NCBI GenBank assembly: GCA_003973265.1
Contig: QNYZ01000038.1
Coordinates: 1-64,000 of the forward strand
Reading direction: 5' to 3'
Source of the DNA: Deltaproteobacteria bacterium
Lineage (GTDB): Bacteria; Desulfobacterota; Desulfobacteria; Desulfobacterales; QNYZ01
DNA length: 64,000 nt
Below are positions 43,225-52,607 of this stretch, piece after piece. The notes below the pieces were generated by a model. It did not search any database, was not told the origin of the DNA, and saw only the letters and a list, made by a program, of their open reading frames with translations. The position numbers and the translations under genes were made by a program. The first letter of the stretch is position 1, and each line of letters opens with the position of its first letter.

Positions 43225-43390
43225 GTTCACGGATTCGAGGGGTCAAGCGAACAGGTCATCGGGCGCTTTTATTTGCCGGATGAATTATTTCGGCGTTTTA
43301 CCTGCGCCGATAAAACAAACCCGTTTTTAAAGCACTTTTCAGCGTTCAATGAATCATAACATCCCCCCTTGCCCCCTCGAATCCGTGAAC
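43225..43390. repeat. REPIN-like element: inverted pair of the dispersed repeat
   Basis: Identical 18-base arms GTTCACGGATTCGAGGGG (43225-43242) and its reverse complement (43373-43390) bracket about 130 bases that contain no gene. The core word matches the copies at 37.4 kb and, less exactly, 18.7 and 35.9 kb. The layout is that of two inverted REP units. Confidence 0.65.
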
Positions 43391-43398
43391 CTTTTTCC

Positions 43399-45291
43399 TT
43401 ACAATCTCCTCTCTTCCAGTTCTTCCCAGCGCAGATAAGCTTTTTCAATATCCGCCTCAACCCGCGCAAGATCTGAATTGATCCTCAGAATCTCATCTTT
43501 CTCCTTTTTGTAAAACATCGGATCAGACACAATCGCAAACAGCTCTTTTTGCTCGGATTCAAGCGTTTCAATCTTCCGGGGAAGCTGTTCCAGTTCCCGC
43601 TGCTGCATATACCCCATCTTTTTTGAAGCGCGTGCCCGGGGCCGGGCTTGACCTTTCTTCCCGGTTGTTTTCTCCGGTACTTTGCTGACCGGTTGCGGCC
43701 GCTGGCGCAGCCAATCGTCATACCCACCGGTATATTCGGCCACCTGCCCGTTTCCTTCAAAGACAATCGTGCGGGTCACCACGTTATTTAAAAAAGCCCG
43801 GTCATGACTGACCAGCAGCAGGGTCCCTTCGTACTCGAAAATCAGCTCCTCCAGCAGTTCCAGGGTTTCGGCATCCAGATCGTTGGTCGGCTCGTCCAGC
43901 ACCAGCACATTGGCCGGCCGGGTGAACAGCTTGGCCAGCATCAAGCGGTTTTTTTCTCCACCGGAAAGGACATGGACCGGGGTGCGGCATCGTTCGGGTG
44001 AGAAAAGAAAATCCTGAAGATGGCTGATAACGTGGCGTTTCTGCCCATTAAAGATAATAAAATCATTTCCTTCGCCGATATTTTCCCGCACGGATTTCTG
44101 CATGTCGAGCTGGGTCCGGAGCTGGTCAAAATAGACAACCTGGAGGTTGGTGCCATGGCGCACGCTGCCCGTTTCCGGACGCATGGTTTTCAGCAGTATT
44201 TTCAGCAGGGTTGTTTTGCCCACGCCATTGGGGCCGATAATCCCCACTTTATCCCCGCGCACGATCACCGTGGAAAAATCCCGGAAAATCGGGGTGGAAC
44301 CATAGGAAAAAGACACCTTACGGGTTTCGATGACCAGCCGGCCCGTACGGTCCGCTTCCTGGACCTGCATGCGCACATTACCAAGTTTGCGACGTCGATC
44401 CCGGTACGCGGCCCGCATTTTTTCCAGCCGCCGGACGCGCCCTTCGTTCCGTGTCCGGCGCGCCCTGATTCCCTTGCGGATCCAGGCTTCTTCCCGGGAT
44501 AGTTTTTTATCAAACAGGCCGTTTTGGTTCTCTTCGGCCGCAAGCGCCGCCTGTTTCCTTTTTAAAAAAGTGGGATAATCACAATCGTAGGAGACCAGCC
44601 GACCCCGATCGATTTCCATGATCCGGGTGGCGATTTTTTTGAGAAAAATGCGGTCATGGGTAATAAAGAGCAGCGTGGTGACATGACGCCGGATGAAATC
44701 TTCCATCCAGATGATCGTATCAATATCCAGATGGTTGGTGGGTTCGTCCAGCAAAAGGATATCCGGTTTACACGCCAGCGCACGGGCAAAAAGCGTGCGT
44801 CTCTTCAGCCCGGCGGACAGGTCGGAAAACCGCATTTCCGGATCCAGCCGGGTGCGTGAAAGGATATCTTCGACCCGGGTGGACAACGCCCAGCCATTGT
44901 CGGCGTTCAAAATCTGTTGAAGTTCGTGGTGCTTTTGGAGCCGCCGGGAGGGGCTCTCCGTTTCAGCGTCTCTTTCGACCCGGCGGTATTCAGCCAGCAC
45001 CCGGCCGGTTTCACCGAGCCCTTCGGCCACCACATCGAAGATCGTACCGTCATATGTGGCCGGTACATCCTGCGCCAGTGCGGCCACGACAACGCCCTGC
45101 CGGCGGTGGATATCGCCACGATCGGGAAGGATTCGACCGTCGAGGAGTTTCAGCAGGGACGATTTTCCCACCCCGTTGCGCCCCACCAGGCAGACGCGTT
45201 CTCCCTTTTCAATCCTGAACGTGACGTTTTCCAGCAGCGGAGGATCCCCGAACCCCCAGCAGACATCCCGCATCTCGATCAGCGCCATCAC
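43399..45291 (-). CDS. ABC-F family ATPase (Uup-like)
   Basis: The protein has 630 residues with two ABC domains and no membrane segments. The first has GRNGVGKSSLLKLL and LLLDEPTNHLDI; the second has GPNGVGKTTLLKIL and LVLDEPTNDLDA. A basic linker separates them (about 240-310), and a C-terminal coiled coil (about 540-630) is characteristic of the Uup group. Such proteins act on ribosomes or DNA-linked processes rather than transport. It is 51 bases downstream of prfC on the same strand, consistent with translation-related function. Confidence 0.92.
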   Translation of the reverse strand: MMALIEMRDVCWGFGDPPLLENVTFRIEKGERVCLVGRNGVGKSSLLKLLDGRILPDRGDIHRRQGVVVAALAQDVPATYDGTIFDVVAEGLGETGRVLAEYRRVERDAETESPSRRLQKHHELQQILNADNGWALSTRVEDILSRTRLDPEMRFSDLSAGLKRRTLFARALACKPDILLLDEPTNHLDIDTIIWMEDFIRRHVTTLLFITHDRIFLKKIATRIMEIDRGRLVSYDCDYPTFLKRKQAALAAEENQNGLFDKKLSREEAWIRKGIRARRTRNEGRVRRLEKMRAAYRDRRRKLGNVRMQVQEADRTGRLVIETRKVSFSYGSTPIFRDFSTVIVRGDKVGIIGPNGVGKTTLLKILLKTMRPETGSVRHGTNLQVVYFDQLRTQLDMQKSVRENIGEGNDFIIFNGQKRHVISHLQDFLFSPERCRTPVHVLSGGEKNRLMLAKLFTRPANVLVLDEPTNDLDAETLELLEELIFEYEGTLLLVSHDRAFLNNVVTRTIVFEGNGQVAEYTGGYDDWLRQRPQPVSKVPEKTTGKKGQARPRARASKKMGYMQQRELEQLPRKIETLESEQKELFAIVSDPMFYKKEKDEILRINSDLARVEADIEKAYLRWEELEERRL

Positions 45292-45342
45292 ATTAATCCG
45301 TTATACCGGTGAAACGGTATTCAGCTGCCACCCGGAGCGCCA

Positions 45343-46932
45343 TTAAATGATATCCCGCGTTTTGTGAAATTTGATTTCCGGCCATTTTTCCATACAATAG
45401 TTGAGCAAAAATTCGCTGCTCGTCAGGTAAGAGAGGCAGCCCTGCGAATCTCTGGCCAGGTTGGCCGTGTTCTGTTTTTCAAACTCGGCCAGTTTTTTCG
45501 GATCATCACTCTCGACCCAGCGGGCCAATGCATAGTCGCCCGCCGGTTCATAAACGGCATCTACGCTGTATTCAGCCTTGAGCCGGGCCACGGTCACCTC
45601 AAACTGGAGGACCCCGACGGCACCCAGGATAAAGTCACTGCCCATGACCGGCCGGAACACCTGGACGGTGCCTTCCTCGGCCAGCTGGGTCAGGCCCTTT
45701 TGAAGGTGTTTGCCCATCATGGGATTTTTCAGGCGCACCCGCCTGAAAAATTCCGGGGCAAAGTTGGGGATGCCGGTAAATTTCAACGGTTCCTTTTCGC
45801 TGAACGTATCCCCGATCTTGATCGTGCCGTGATTGTGAATACCGATAATATCGCCCGGATAGGCCTCGGTGATATTGTCCCGCCCCTGGGCCATGAAGAT
45901 GGTGGCATTGGCCAGGGTAATCTCTTTTCCAATCCGGTGATGGACAACCTTCATCCCCCGCTCGAATTTACCGGAACATATCCGGACAAACGCGATCCGG
46001 TCGCGATGGGCCGGATTCATATTGGCCTGAATCTTAAAGGTAAATCCGGAAAAAGCATCCTCGTAGGGCGACACCTCCCGGGAAACCGCCATGCGGGGGC
46101 CCGGAGATGGGGCCATTTCCACAAAAGCATCGAGCATCTCTTTGACGCCGAAATTATTGATGGCACTGCCAAAAAAAACCGGCGTCTGGGTCCCCTTTAA
46201 AAAAAGCGACATCTCCAGGGGATTCACGGCCCCTTCGACCAGCTCAATATCACCCCGCAGCTCATCGGCCTGGACGCCGAGCAATTCGTCCAATACCGGA
46301 TCGGACAAATCCTTGATTACCACGCCGTCATCGGTGCGAACCGCACTACCGGGACTGAACAGGTGCAGCTGTTTTCGAAACAGATTGTACACACCCTTAA
46401 ACCGTTTACCCATCCCGATGGGCCAGGAAAGAGGCACGCATTCGATCTGCAGCTTGTTTTCGATATCATCCAGAATATCCAGCGGCGCCAGCCCTTCCCG
46501 GTCAAGCTTATTAATAAAGGTGATAATGGGAGTATTGCGCATCCGGCAGACTTCCATCAGCTTTTCGGTCTGGGTTTCCACGCCCTTGGCATTGTCGATC
46601 ACCATCAGGGTTGAGTCGACGGCGGTTAGTACCCGGTAGGTATCTTCGGAAAAATCCTGGTGGCCCGGCGTATCGAGCAGGTTAATTTCAAACCCCCGGT
46701 AATTGAATTTCATCACCGAGGTTGTGACAGAGATTCCCCTTTCCTGTTCAATCGACATCCAGTCGCTGGTGGCATGCCGGGCGGCATGCTTGGCCTTGAC
46801 CGCCCCGGCCTGCTGGATGGCGCCGCCGAAGAGGAGCAATTTTTCCGTCAACGTGGTTTTCCCCGCATCCGGATGGCTGATGATGCCGAAGGTCCGTCGC
46901 CGGTCAATCTCTTTTTGCGTTCGCTTGTCCAT
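45343..46932 (-). CDS. prfC: Peptide chain release factor 3
   Basis: The 529-residue GTPase has the RF3 G-motifs: [32 protein letters not shown] and FINKLDREG. The RF3-specific C-terminal region has [21 protein letters not shown] and ARWVESDD. It recycles RF1/RF2 from the ribosome. Length and ends match the family. Confidence 0.97.
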   Translation of the reverse strand: MDKRTQKEIDRRRTFGIISHPDAGKTTLTEKLLLFGGAIQQAGAVKAKHAARHATSDWMSIEQERGISVTTSVMKFNYRGFEINLLDTPGHQDFSEDTYRVLTAVDSTLMVIDNAKGVETQTEKLMEVCRMRNTPIITFINKLDREGLAPLDILDDIENKLQIECVPLSWPIGMGKRFKGVYNLFRKQLHLFSPGSAVRTDDGVVIKDLSDPVLDELLGVQADELRGDIELVEGAVNPLEMSLFLKGTQTPVFFGSAINNFGVKEMLDAFVEMAPSPGPRMAVSREVSPYEDAFSGFTFKIQANMNPAHRDRIAFVRICSGKFERGMKVVHHRIGKEITLANATIFMAQGRDNITEAYPGDIIGIHNHGTIKIGDTFSEKEPLKFTGIPNFAPEFFRRVRLKNPMMGKHLQKGLTQLAEEGTVQVFRPVMGSDFILGAVGVLQFEVTVARLKAEYSVDAVYEPAGDYALARWVESDDPKKLAEFEKQNTANLARDSQGCLSYLTSSEFLLNYCMEKWPEIKFHKTRDII

Positions 46933-47037
46933 TTATTCAGCTCAGCCGGAAATTTTTGACCCATCGGTCAGGATTATCCGGATTTTGATTCCTTTTCTGT
47001 CTACGGGTACAGTGGCCGCCCGCACGCCGCTACCCCT

Positions 47038-47073
47038 AAAAAAAGTCCCCGGCCAATGCAGACCACAGGGACT
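47038..47073 (-). terminator. Probable terminator downstream of the SLOG-like gene
   Basis: On the minus strand AGTCCC and GGGACT arms enclose about 17 bases, and the right arm runs into a T stretch (forward A run at 47038-47044). It lies between the SLOG-like gene and prfC and could end the former transcript. Confidence 0.5.
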
Positions 47074-47260
47074 GAACCCAAATACAATGCAACCATTTAG
47101 GCATAATTATAATTTATTCGGGTGATTTGTCAATTGGTGGTAAAGGGTGTGAAGGCTGGAAAGCAAGTCGGCCATCATTAAGGACCCGTTCTGTTACCGG
47201 TGGTCTTTCGGCCAGAAAATCGATCCGGCGGAGCGACAGGCGATGCCTCTGTTTAATACC

Positions 47261-47300
47261 TGTTTTGCCGGAAAACCCTGCCGGGGTTTCCGGCAAAACA
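47261..47300 (-). terminator. Long inverted repeat after the SLOG-like gene
   Basis: TGTTTTGCCGGAAA pairs perfectly with TTTCCGGCAAAACA, with a GC-rich inner region. It begins 14 bases after the SLOG-like stop. It is symmetric, with T/A-rich arm ends, so it could work in either direction; no separate T run is seen. Confidence 0.55.
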
Positions 47301-47313
47301 GCAAAGAGACACG

Positions 47314-47868
47314 CTATGCCGGGCCGAACGATTTTTCGAACAGATCTTTGATCGCCTGGTGGCCATCTTCGGTCAGATTCCGGGTCCCGGTTCCCACAAA
47401 GGTATCGGCTTTAATAACCGGCGTCTCGGGGACCCATTGGTTATCTACCCAGGAAAACCAGCCCTTACGTTCCTGGTCATACACGCTTAAGGGACGGTTA
47501 AACAGTTTACCCAGCTCGACGCCCCATCCGGTACCGCCCTTGACGGTATCGTCCGATTGAATCCAGCCCACGGCGATCACATGATACCCCTTATTGACCA
47601 TATGAAAAATAGACTGAATAACCTTGCGGATCTTGTCGGCTTTAGAGTAGGTGCGTCCCATCCGGGCGGAGACAATTTCCATGCTCACATCCCCTTTGTC
47701 GAGGGCTTCCGGGCTGAGCACCTGAACCCCCCGGGTTCTTTCAATGGTGTGCCCCTCGAATGAAAAATTGACTTCCCGGATGCCCCAGCGTTCGGCCAGT
47801 CTGCCGAATTCGGACTCGGCACCTTTATGCCCCCCACTGTACAGCGTTATTTGAGAACGATCTGCCAT
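47314..47868 (-). CDS. SLOG (YpsA/LOG-like) nucleotide-binding protein
   Basis: The protein has 184 residues without signal or membrane segments. SGGHKGAESEFGRLAERWG and GGTGWGVELGKLFNRPLSVYDQ resemble the SLOG superfamily, perhaps the circularly permuted YpsA group. FVGTGTRNLTEDGHQAI near the C-terminus is a second glycine-rich segment. SLOG proteins bind nucleotides or related ligands; function here is unknown. It is monocistronic, with hairpins on its downstream side. Confidence 0.6.
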   Translation of the reverse strand: MADRSQITLYSGGHKGAESEFGRLAERWGIREVNFSFEGHTIERTRGVQVLSPEALDKGDVSMEIVSARMGRTYSKADKIRKVIQSIFHMVNKGYHVIAVGWIQSDDTVKGGTGWGVELGKLFNRPLSVYDQERKGWFSWVDNQWVPETPVIKADTFVGTGTRNLTEDGHQAIKDLFEKSFGPA

Positions 47869-48213
47869 AATAGTTTACTCCTTATCATTTCTTCCTGCCG
47901 GCAACTTCGGCACGGCCATATTTATTCATCCCTGAAAATAGATCTCCATCGTATCTGCAGCCATTTTTTCACACCTTATCACAGGAGCGGATAAACATAA
48001 GCGGTCATTTCCAAATTGCAATGGCTTTAAAAAAAATAAAGCATCGCCCCGCTATCCGCCACCTCAAACGGTTAAAAAATTTCCGCGCCGCCCAACAAAA
48101 AAGGGCCTCGCAAAATGCGATGCCCTGGGAATAGGGATGAAATATATATTGAAGGCGCATGCCGTTTTCACCAACATAATAACCATTGCCGTACTGTCAA
48201 TACCCGTACTTCA
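47869..48213. other. Spacer containing the FTCD terminator
   Basis: About 345 bases with no gene I can support. The right part holds the minus-strand terminator of the formiminotransferase-cyclodeaminase gene; the left part should hold the promoter of the SLOG-like gene, which I cannot place. Confidence 0.5.
48097..48126 (-). terminator. Rho-independent terminator after FTCD
   Basis: On the minus strand AGGGCATCGCA pairs with TGCGAGGCCCT (one mismatch) around a short T loop and is followed by TTTTTT. It lies about 90 bases after the FTCD stop. Confidence 0.8.
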
Positions 48214-49833
48214 TCATCGTGATTTTAAAATACCAAGCACCTCCGCGCACTTTCGGGTTGCCCGATCCATCATGGCTTCAGCCTCTTTGATGATTCGCGT
48301 TTTAAACTCCTCATCCGTGATATCCGTCATATTTATTTTCACGTTTTTGTAGGCCCCCCAGATGCCTGTTTCCAGCGCACGGGCACCGACTTCCATATCT
48401 GACCTGGACGCAATATTACCGAACCGGGCCACTTCGCAGAGGGCATCCCAGGCACCGTCCGCCATTTTGATGGTCAGCATCGGGACTTCAATGGCCTTTT
48501 TCAACCCCGCCTGCATCTGTTCTGTCCGCACAATCTGCTCGGCTTCCGTATCTTTTGGCAGGCGAAGTGCCTCCATGTAATCTTTGAAAGCCGTGGTATC
48601 GGCATCGATCATCGGGATCAACCCGGCAACCGCATCGTGCAGTGGCGGAATGGCCTTTCGTATCTGAGTGTCAACCGATTCAAACTTGCGAACACCGTAG
48701 GTTAATTTTGCCGCCATCGATCCCAGGCCGGCCCCCATGGCCGCAAGCGCCGCCGATACCGATCCGCCGCCGGGCGCCGGTGACCGGGAAGCGACCTCTT
48801 CGATAAACGCCCGGACGCTCATACCGGCCAGCTTCGCCGTTCCCTCATCGGCCACCCGGTATTCGATAATTTTTTCCTGAGGATCAAAGGGGGCCACACT
48901 GTTCAGCCCCAGTCGTTCCACCGCCAGACGAACTTTCTGATCTTCGTCGACAATCAGCAGGTTTTCTTTTTCGATATAATATTCGGCGGCCATGAGAATC
49001 GAATCGAGCGGAATGAGGCCAACAATTTCAGACCCGGCCAGTCCAACATTCAAGATATCCGCTTCTTCCTTCACCGCTTCATAAAGCGTATGAATCGGCG
49101 TCACCCGGTAGTCGGTCAAATTCACGGTCACCTGGGCCAGATTGTATTCATCCACAAACCAGCCCATCCCCTTAACCGCTTTTAACCGCCCCGGCTGATC
49201 CGGCCCCCGGCCTGCTTCCCTCAGGTTCAGTGCAATCCGGTGAGCCTGATGACGGGTGCCCAGGATATTGACATTATAGGCAATGAGAAACGATCGCGCC
49301 CCGGTAACAGTAGCACCCCATTGCGGGACAAACGCATCCGGCCCGAAATCCGGTTTCCACCTGGGATCCTGCAGTCGATCGGCCAGCCCTTCGTATTCGC
49401 CTTCTCTGATCTGGGGCAGTTTCCGGCGATAATCCGCGGTGGCGGCTGCTTCGTAAAGGAAAACGGGAATCCCCAGTTCCCCGGCGGCCCGTTTCCCAAA
49501 GGTCCTGGCAACCTCAACGCACTCATCCATGGAGACATTGGCCACGGGGATGAACGGACAGACATCCATGGCCCCCATGCGGGGATGTGCTCCCTTGTGG
49601 ATACGCATATCGATTTTTTCTTTGGCCACCCGTGCACAGTTGAGGGCCCCCTGGACCACGGCATCCGGATCACCCACAAAGGTATAAACCGTCCGATTGG
49701 TCGATTTTCCCGGATCGACATCGAGCAGCTTACACCCCGGCGTTTTTTTTATCGCCCGGGAAATGGCGTCAATGACTTCACGATTATTGCCTTCCGAAAA
49801 ATTGGGTACACACTCAACAATTTTTTTCATCAT
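48214..49833 (-). CDS. Formiminotransferase-cyclodeaminase, fused
   Basis: I use the ATG at 49833 (539 residues); ATGs at 49830 and 49860 are alternatives. Residues 2-330 are glutamate formiminotransferase (KIVECVPNFSEGNN, HKGAHPRMGAMDVCPFIP, QVTVNLTDY). Residues of about 350-535 are formimidoyl-THF cyclodeaminase (EEVASRSPAPGGGSVSAALAAMGAGL). Together they convert formiminoglutamate (from histidine) or formimino donors (from purines) plus THF to methenyl-THF, glutamate and ammonia. No histidine or purine genes are nearby, so the source pathway is not shown here. Confidence 0.93.
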   Translation of the reverse strand: MMKKIVECVPNFSEGNNREVIDAISRAIKKTPGCKLLDVDPGKSTNRTVYTFVGDPDAVVQGALNCARVAKEKIDMRIHKGAHPRMGAMDVCPFIPVANVSMDECVEVARTFGKRAAGELGIPVFLYEAAATADYRRKLPQIREGEYEGLADRLQDPRWKPDFGPDAFVPQWGATVTGARSFLIAYNVNILGTRHQAHRIALNLREAGRGPDQPGRLKAVKGMGWFVDEYNLAQVTVNLTDYRVTPIHTLYEAVKEEADILNVGLAGSEIVGLIPLDSILMAAEYYIEKENLLIVDEDQKVRLAVERLGLNSVAPFDPQEKIIEYRVADEGTAKLAGMSVRAFIEEVASRSPAPGGGSVSAALAAMGAGLGSMAAKLTYGVRKFESVDTQIRKAIPPLHDAVAGLIPMIDADTTAFKDYMEALRLPKDTEAEQIVRTEQMQAGLKKAIEVPMLTIKMADGAWDALCEVARFGNIASRSDMEVGARALETGIWGAYKNVKINMTDITDEEFKTRIIKEAEAMMDRATRKCAEVLGILKSR

Positions 49834-50052
49834 ATGCTCACTTTGTGGAATTGTTTTCATGAGACCATCCCGAATGGCGAAAGATGGCTTTTGCGGCCTT
49901 AACTTGCACCAGCGGTCGTAAGGGCACAAGCCCCTGGTTCATCGATGATTAATCGGGGCCACCGCTGAACCGGAATCATCTCTGATCGGTGTGGCAATTG
50001 CAATAGAAAAAAGGTTAAGGGCTAAGGAGGGTACCTGCTTTGTTTTCGCTGG

Positions 50053-51549
50053 TCAGTGCACCGCCGCATACATGATTTCCTCTTCTGTCGTTTCACCCGG
50101 CGACAGCTCTTCGACAATCCGGCCCTGTCTGCAGACGAGTATCCGGTCAGAGAGGCTCATGATTTCCGGAAGATGGGAAGAAATGACGACTACGGCAATC
50201 CCCTCGTCGGCCAATTTATTAATCAGCTGGTGGATCTCTCCGATGGCGCCGACATCGACACCGCGGGTAGGCTCGTCAAAAATAATGATACGCGGTTTCT
50301 GTGTCAGACCCTTGGCGATTACCGTCTTTTGCTGATTGCCGCCAGACAGTTCAACGACGCGCGCATCGTTATTGATCGTCTTGATGTTCAGGTCTTTAAT
50401 CCATTGTTTTGCAAGCGCCTGGATGTCTTTAACCCGGACGACCAGTCCCTTTTTACGTCCGGCAGCGAGAAATCCCGCAAAAATATTTTCGCCGATGGTC
50501 ATGGTTTCGAAAACCCCTTCGGTCTTGCGGTTTTCGGTGACATAGACAATACCGTCGCCAATCGCCTCATGCGGGGTGTAGTAGCGTACAGGCTCGTCGT
50601 CCAGTTCGATGGCCCCTCCCCGCAGGAAGTCACGCTTATCAATGCCGGAAATGATTCTAAATGTCTCCGTCCTGCCCGAACCGATCAGTCCAAAGACGCC
50701 TGTGATCTGGCCCCCGAAGACTGAGAACGAATTGTTCTGGACCACACTACCCCTCGAGATATCCTGAACCGAAAGAATTTTTTTCCCGGGTTTGCGTGTG
50801 TCGTCGCCACTGTGATGATGGTATAGTTCTTCGGATAATGTGCGCCCGACCATGGCCGAGATAATTTTATCACGGTTAAAAGCCGAAGTATCGTCTGTCA
50901 CCACCAGTTCGCCGTCCCGCAAAATAGTGATCCGGTCAGAAATCTCCAGCGCCTCCTCGATGGCATGCGAAATGAAGATGATTGAAACACCGTCCACTTT
51001 CAATCGGCGCAGCAACGCAAAGAAATGTCGTTTTTCTTCGGGTGTCAGGCTGGCCGTGGGCTCGTCGAATATGATCACTTCGGCCTTGTGCTGTACGGCC
51101 CGGGCAATCTCCACCATCTGCTGTTTGGCGGCGCCCAGCGTTTCCACCATGGCGGCGGGATCTACCGAGAAATCGAGGGATTGCAGAAACTGCTGTGCCG
51201 AAATATAAATGCCGCGCAGGCGGTTGATAAATTTTTCGGACCCTAGATATAAATTTTGGGCCACGGTCATGGATGGTACCAGGCTGGTTTCCTGAAATAC
51301 CATGGCCACGCCGGCCTTAAGGGCTTCGTGGGGCGTCGCAAAACGAACCTGTCGGTCATGAAAAAGCATTTTTCCCGCATTGGCCATGACGACCCCGGCC
51401 ATAATCTTGGTAAGAGTCGACTTGCCGGCGCCGTTTTCACCGAGCAGGGCATGGATTTCCCCCCTGCGCAGATCAAAATCAACATTTTTGATGGCAGGAA
51501 CCCCTTTATATGACTTGGTGACGCAGTCCATCCTGATGATCGGTTTCAT
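50053..51549 (-). CDS. Sugar-type ABC importer ATPase (RbsA-like)
   Basis: The protein has 498 residues with two ABC domains: GENGAGKSTLTKIMAG with DEPTASLTPEEK in the first, and LSGGNQQKTVIAKGL with DEPTRGVDVGA in the second. As in RbsA/MglA the second Walker A is degenerate (FGLIGSGRTETFRI). It powers import with the permeases at 52.6-55.8 kb and the binding protein at 56.2 kb. It overlaps the propeller gene upstream by 4 bases. Confidence 0.95.
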   Translation of the reverse strand: MKPIIRMDCVTKSYKGVPAIKNVDFDLRRGEIHALLGENGAGKSTLTKIMAGVVMANAGKMLFHDRQVRFATPHEALKAGVAMVFQETSLVPSMTVAQNLYLGSEKFINRLRGIYISAQQFLQSLDFSVDPAAMVETLGAAKQQMVEIARAVQHKAEVIIFDEPTASLTPEEKRHFFALLRRLKVDGVSIIFISHAIEEALEISDRITILRDGELVVTDDTSAFNRDKIISAMVGRTLSEELYHHHSGDDTRKPGKKILSVQDISRGSVVQNNSFSVFGGQITGVFGLIGSGRTETFRIISGIDKRDFLRGGAIELDDEPVRYYTPHEAIGDGIVYVTENRKTEGVFETMTIGENIFAGFLAAGRKKGLVVRVKDIQALAKQWIKDLNIKTINNDARVVELSGGNQQKTVIAKGLTQKPRIIIFDEPTRGVDVGAIGEIHQLINKLADEGIAVVVISSHLPEIMSLSDRILVCRQGRIVEELSPGETTEEEIMYAAVH

Positions 51550-52607
51550 TGGCTTCCTCCTGCCTCCGAGACATTCATGGTAAGAAGGGCGTCATCCCCT
51601 TTTGCGGCAATGAAAAGCCGGTTCCCGTTTTCAACGGCACTGCATGTGCCATGGCGGGTTCCGTTGGCGCGGCTGTGAAAGCTATCGATCGGCACCATGG
51701 CCGCGTCCAGGCGAACGACCATGCCACAGGATCGGCTGGGGGACCAGGGCTTGTGAATCCCCATCAGCTTAATACTGCCGCACTGCAACGGTTCAAGAAA
51801 GCTGCGGCCGGAGGATAACGCCGGCGCAATCCAGAAATCACGCGGTACCCGGGACATCATATCAAAGCGGTACGCGTTTTCCTGCAACACCAGTTCGATC
51901 AACCGGTTGCGCGGTGCGAACACGGACAGCCAGGCGCCGCCATCTGGGGCCGGAGCCAAGCGGGAAGGATACCCGGGGATATGATTGACTAAAATCCGGC
52001 AGGCACCGGATTCGCCATCGATTTTAACCAGCCTGTGTCGCCAGCTTTCGCTGGCAACCACGCCATCATTATCGGCAAGCAGCCCATATGGAAACGCCAG
52101 TTTATCCGAAATAAGACGAAAATTATTCCCTTCCGGGTCACCCTTCCAGACGGAGCCGGACACGTTTTTCTCCATTAAATCGGCAACCCATGCAGAGGGT
52201 GGGTGGTGGGTCGATCCATTGGCCATCCACAAGCTGCCATCTTGCGCAAACGCCAACGCGGTAATACATTTTACGGAAGGAGGCAGATCGGCCTGATGAC
52301 CGGCAATCAACAATTCACCCGTGTCGAGGCCAACAGCCCATTCATTTCCAGGGGATACCGCAAGGGCGGTAATATTTGCCGCATAGCTTTGTAACATTTT
52401 CGCTTTTCCGTTCTCATCAAAGGCGTAAAGCGTATCACCACTGCTTGCGATGATCCGATCGTTCAAAACGGCCAGATTATCAACACTGGATAACCGGGCA
52501 AATAACGCCGCTTCCTCAAGGGTATTGTTGGCACGAAACGGACCGTCCAGTGGTGGAATCGTTATGGTTTTACCACGGAATAAATCGAGTATCGGGTCAA
52601 AAATCAT
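51546..52607 (-). CDS. SMP-30/strictosidine-synthase-like beta-propeller protein
   Basis: The protein has 353 residues and no signal peptide. Propeller-type repeats are visible (LAVSPGNEWAVGLDTGELL, FPYGLLADNDGVVASESWRHRLVKID, YPSRLAPAPDGGAWLSVFAPRN). This is the SMP-30/gluconolactonase/strictosidine-synthase style, also present in the C-terminal half of the neighbouring permease. A lactonase or esterase acting on the imported ligand is plausible. It overlaps both neighbours by 4 bases, so it is an integral member of the transport operon. Confidence 0.75.
   Translation of the reverse strand: MIFDPILDLFRGKTITIPPLDGPFRANNTLEEAALFARLSSVDNLAVLNDRIIASSGDTLYAFDENGKAKMLQSYAANITALAVSPGNEWAVGLDTGELLIAGHQADLPPSVKCITALAFAQDGSLWMANGSTHHPPSAWVADLMEKNVSGSVWKGDPEGNNFRLISDKLAFPYGLLADNDGVVASESWRHRLVKIDGESGACRILVNHIPGYPSRLAPAPDGGAWLSVFAPRNRLIELVLQENAYRFDMMSRVPRDFWIAPALSSGRSFLEPLQCGSIKLMGIHKPWSPSRSCGMVVRLDAAMVPIDSFHSRANGTRHGTCSAVENGNRLFIAAKGDDALLTMNVSEAGGSQ

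Larger units (their letters stand above)
46933..47313. other. Gene-free spacer with two hairpins
   Basis: No gene is supported between prfC and the SLOG-like gene. It holds a probable minus-strand terminator (47038-47073) and a long inverted repeat (47261-47300), both separate entries. Confidence 0.6.
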
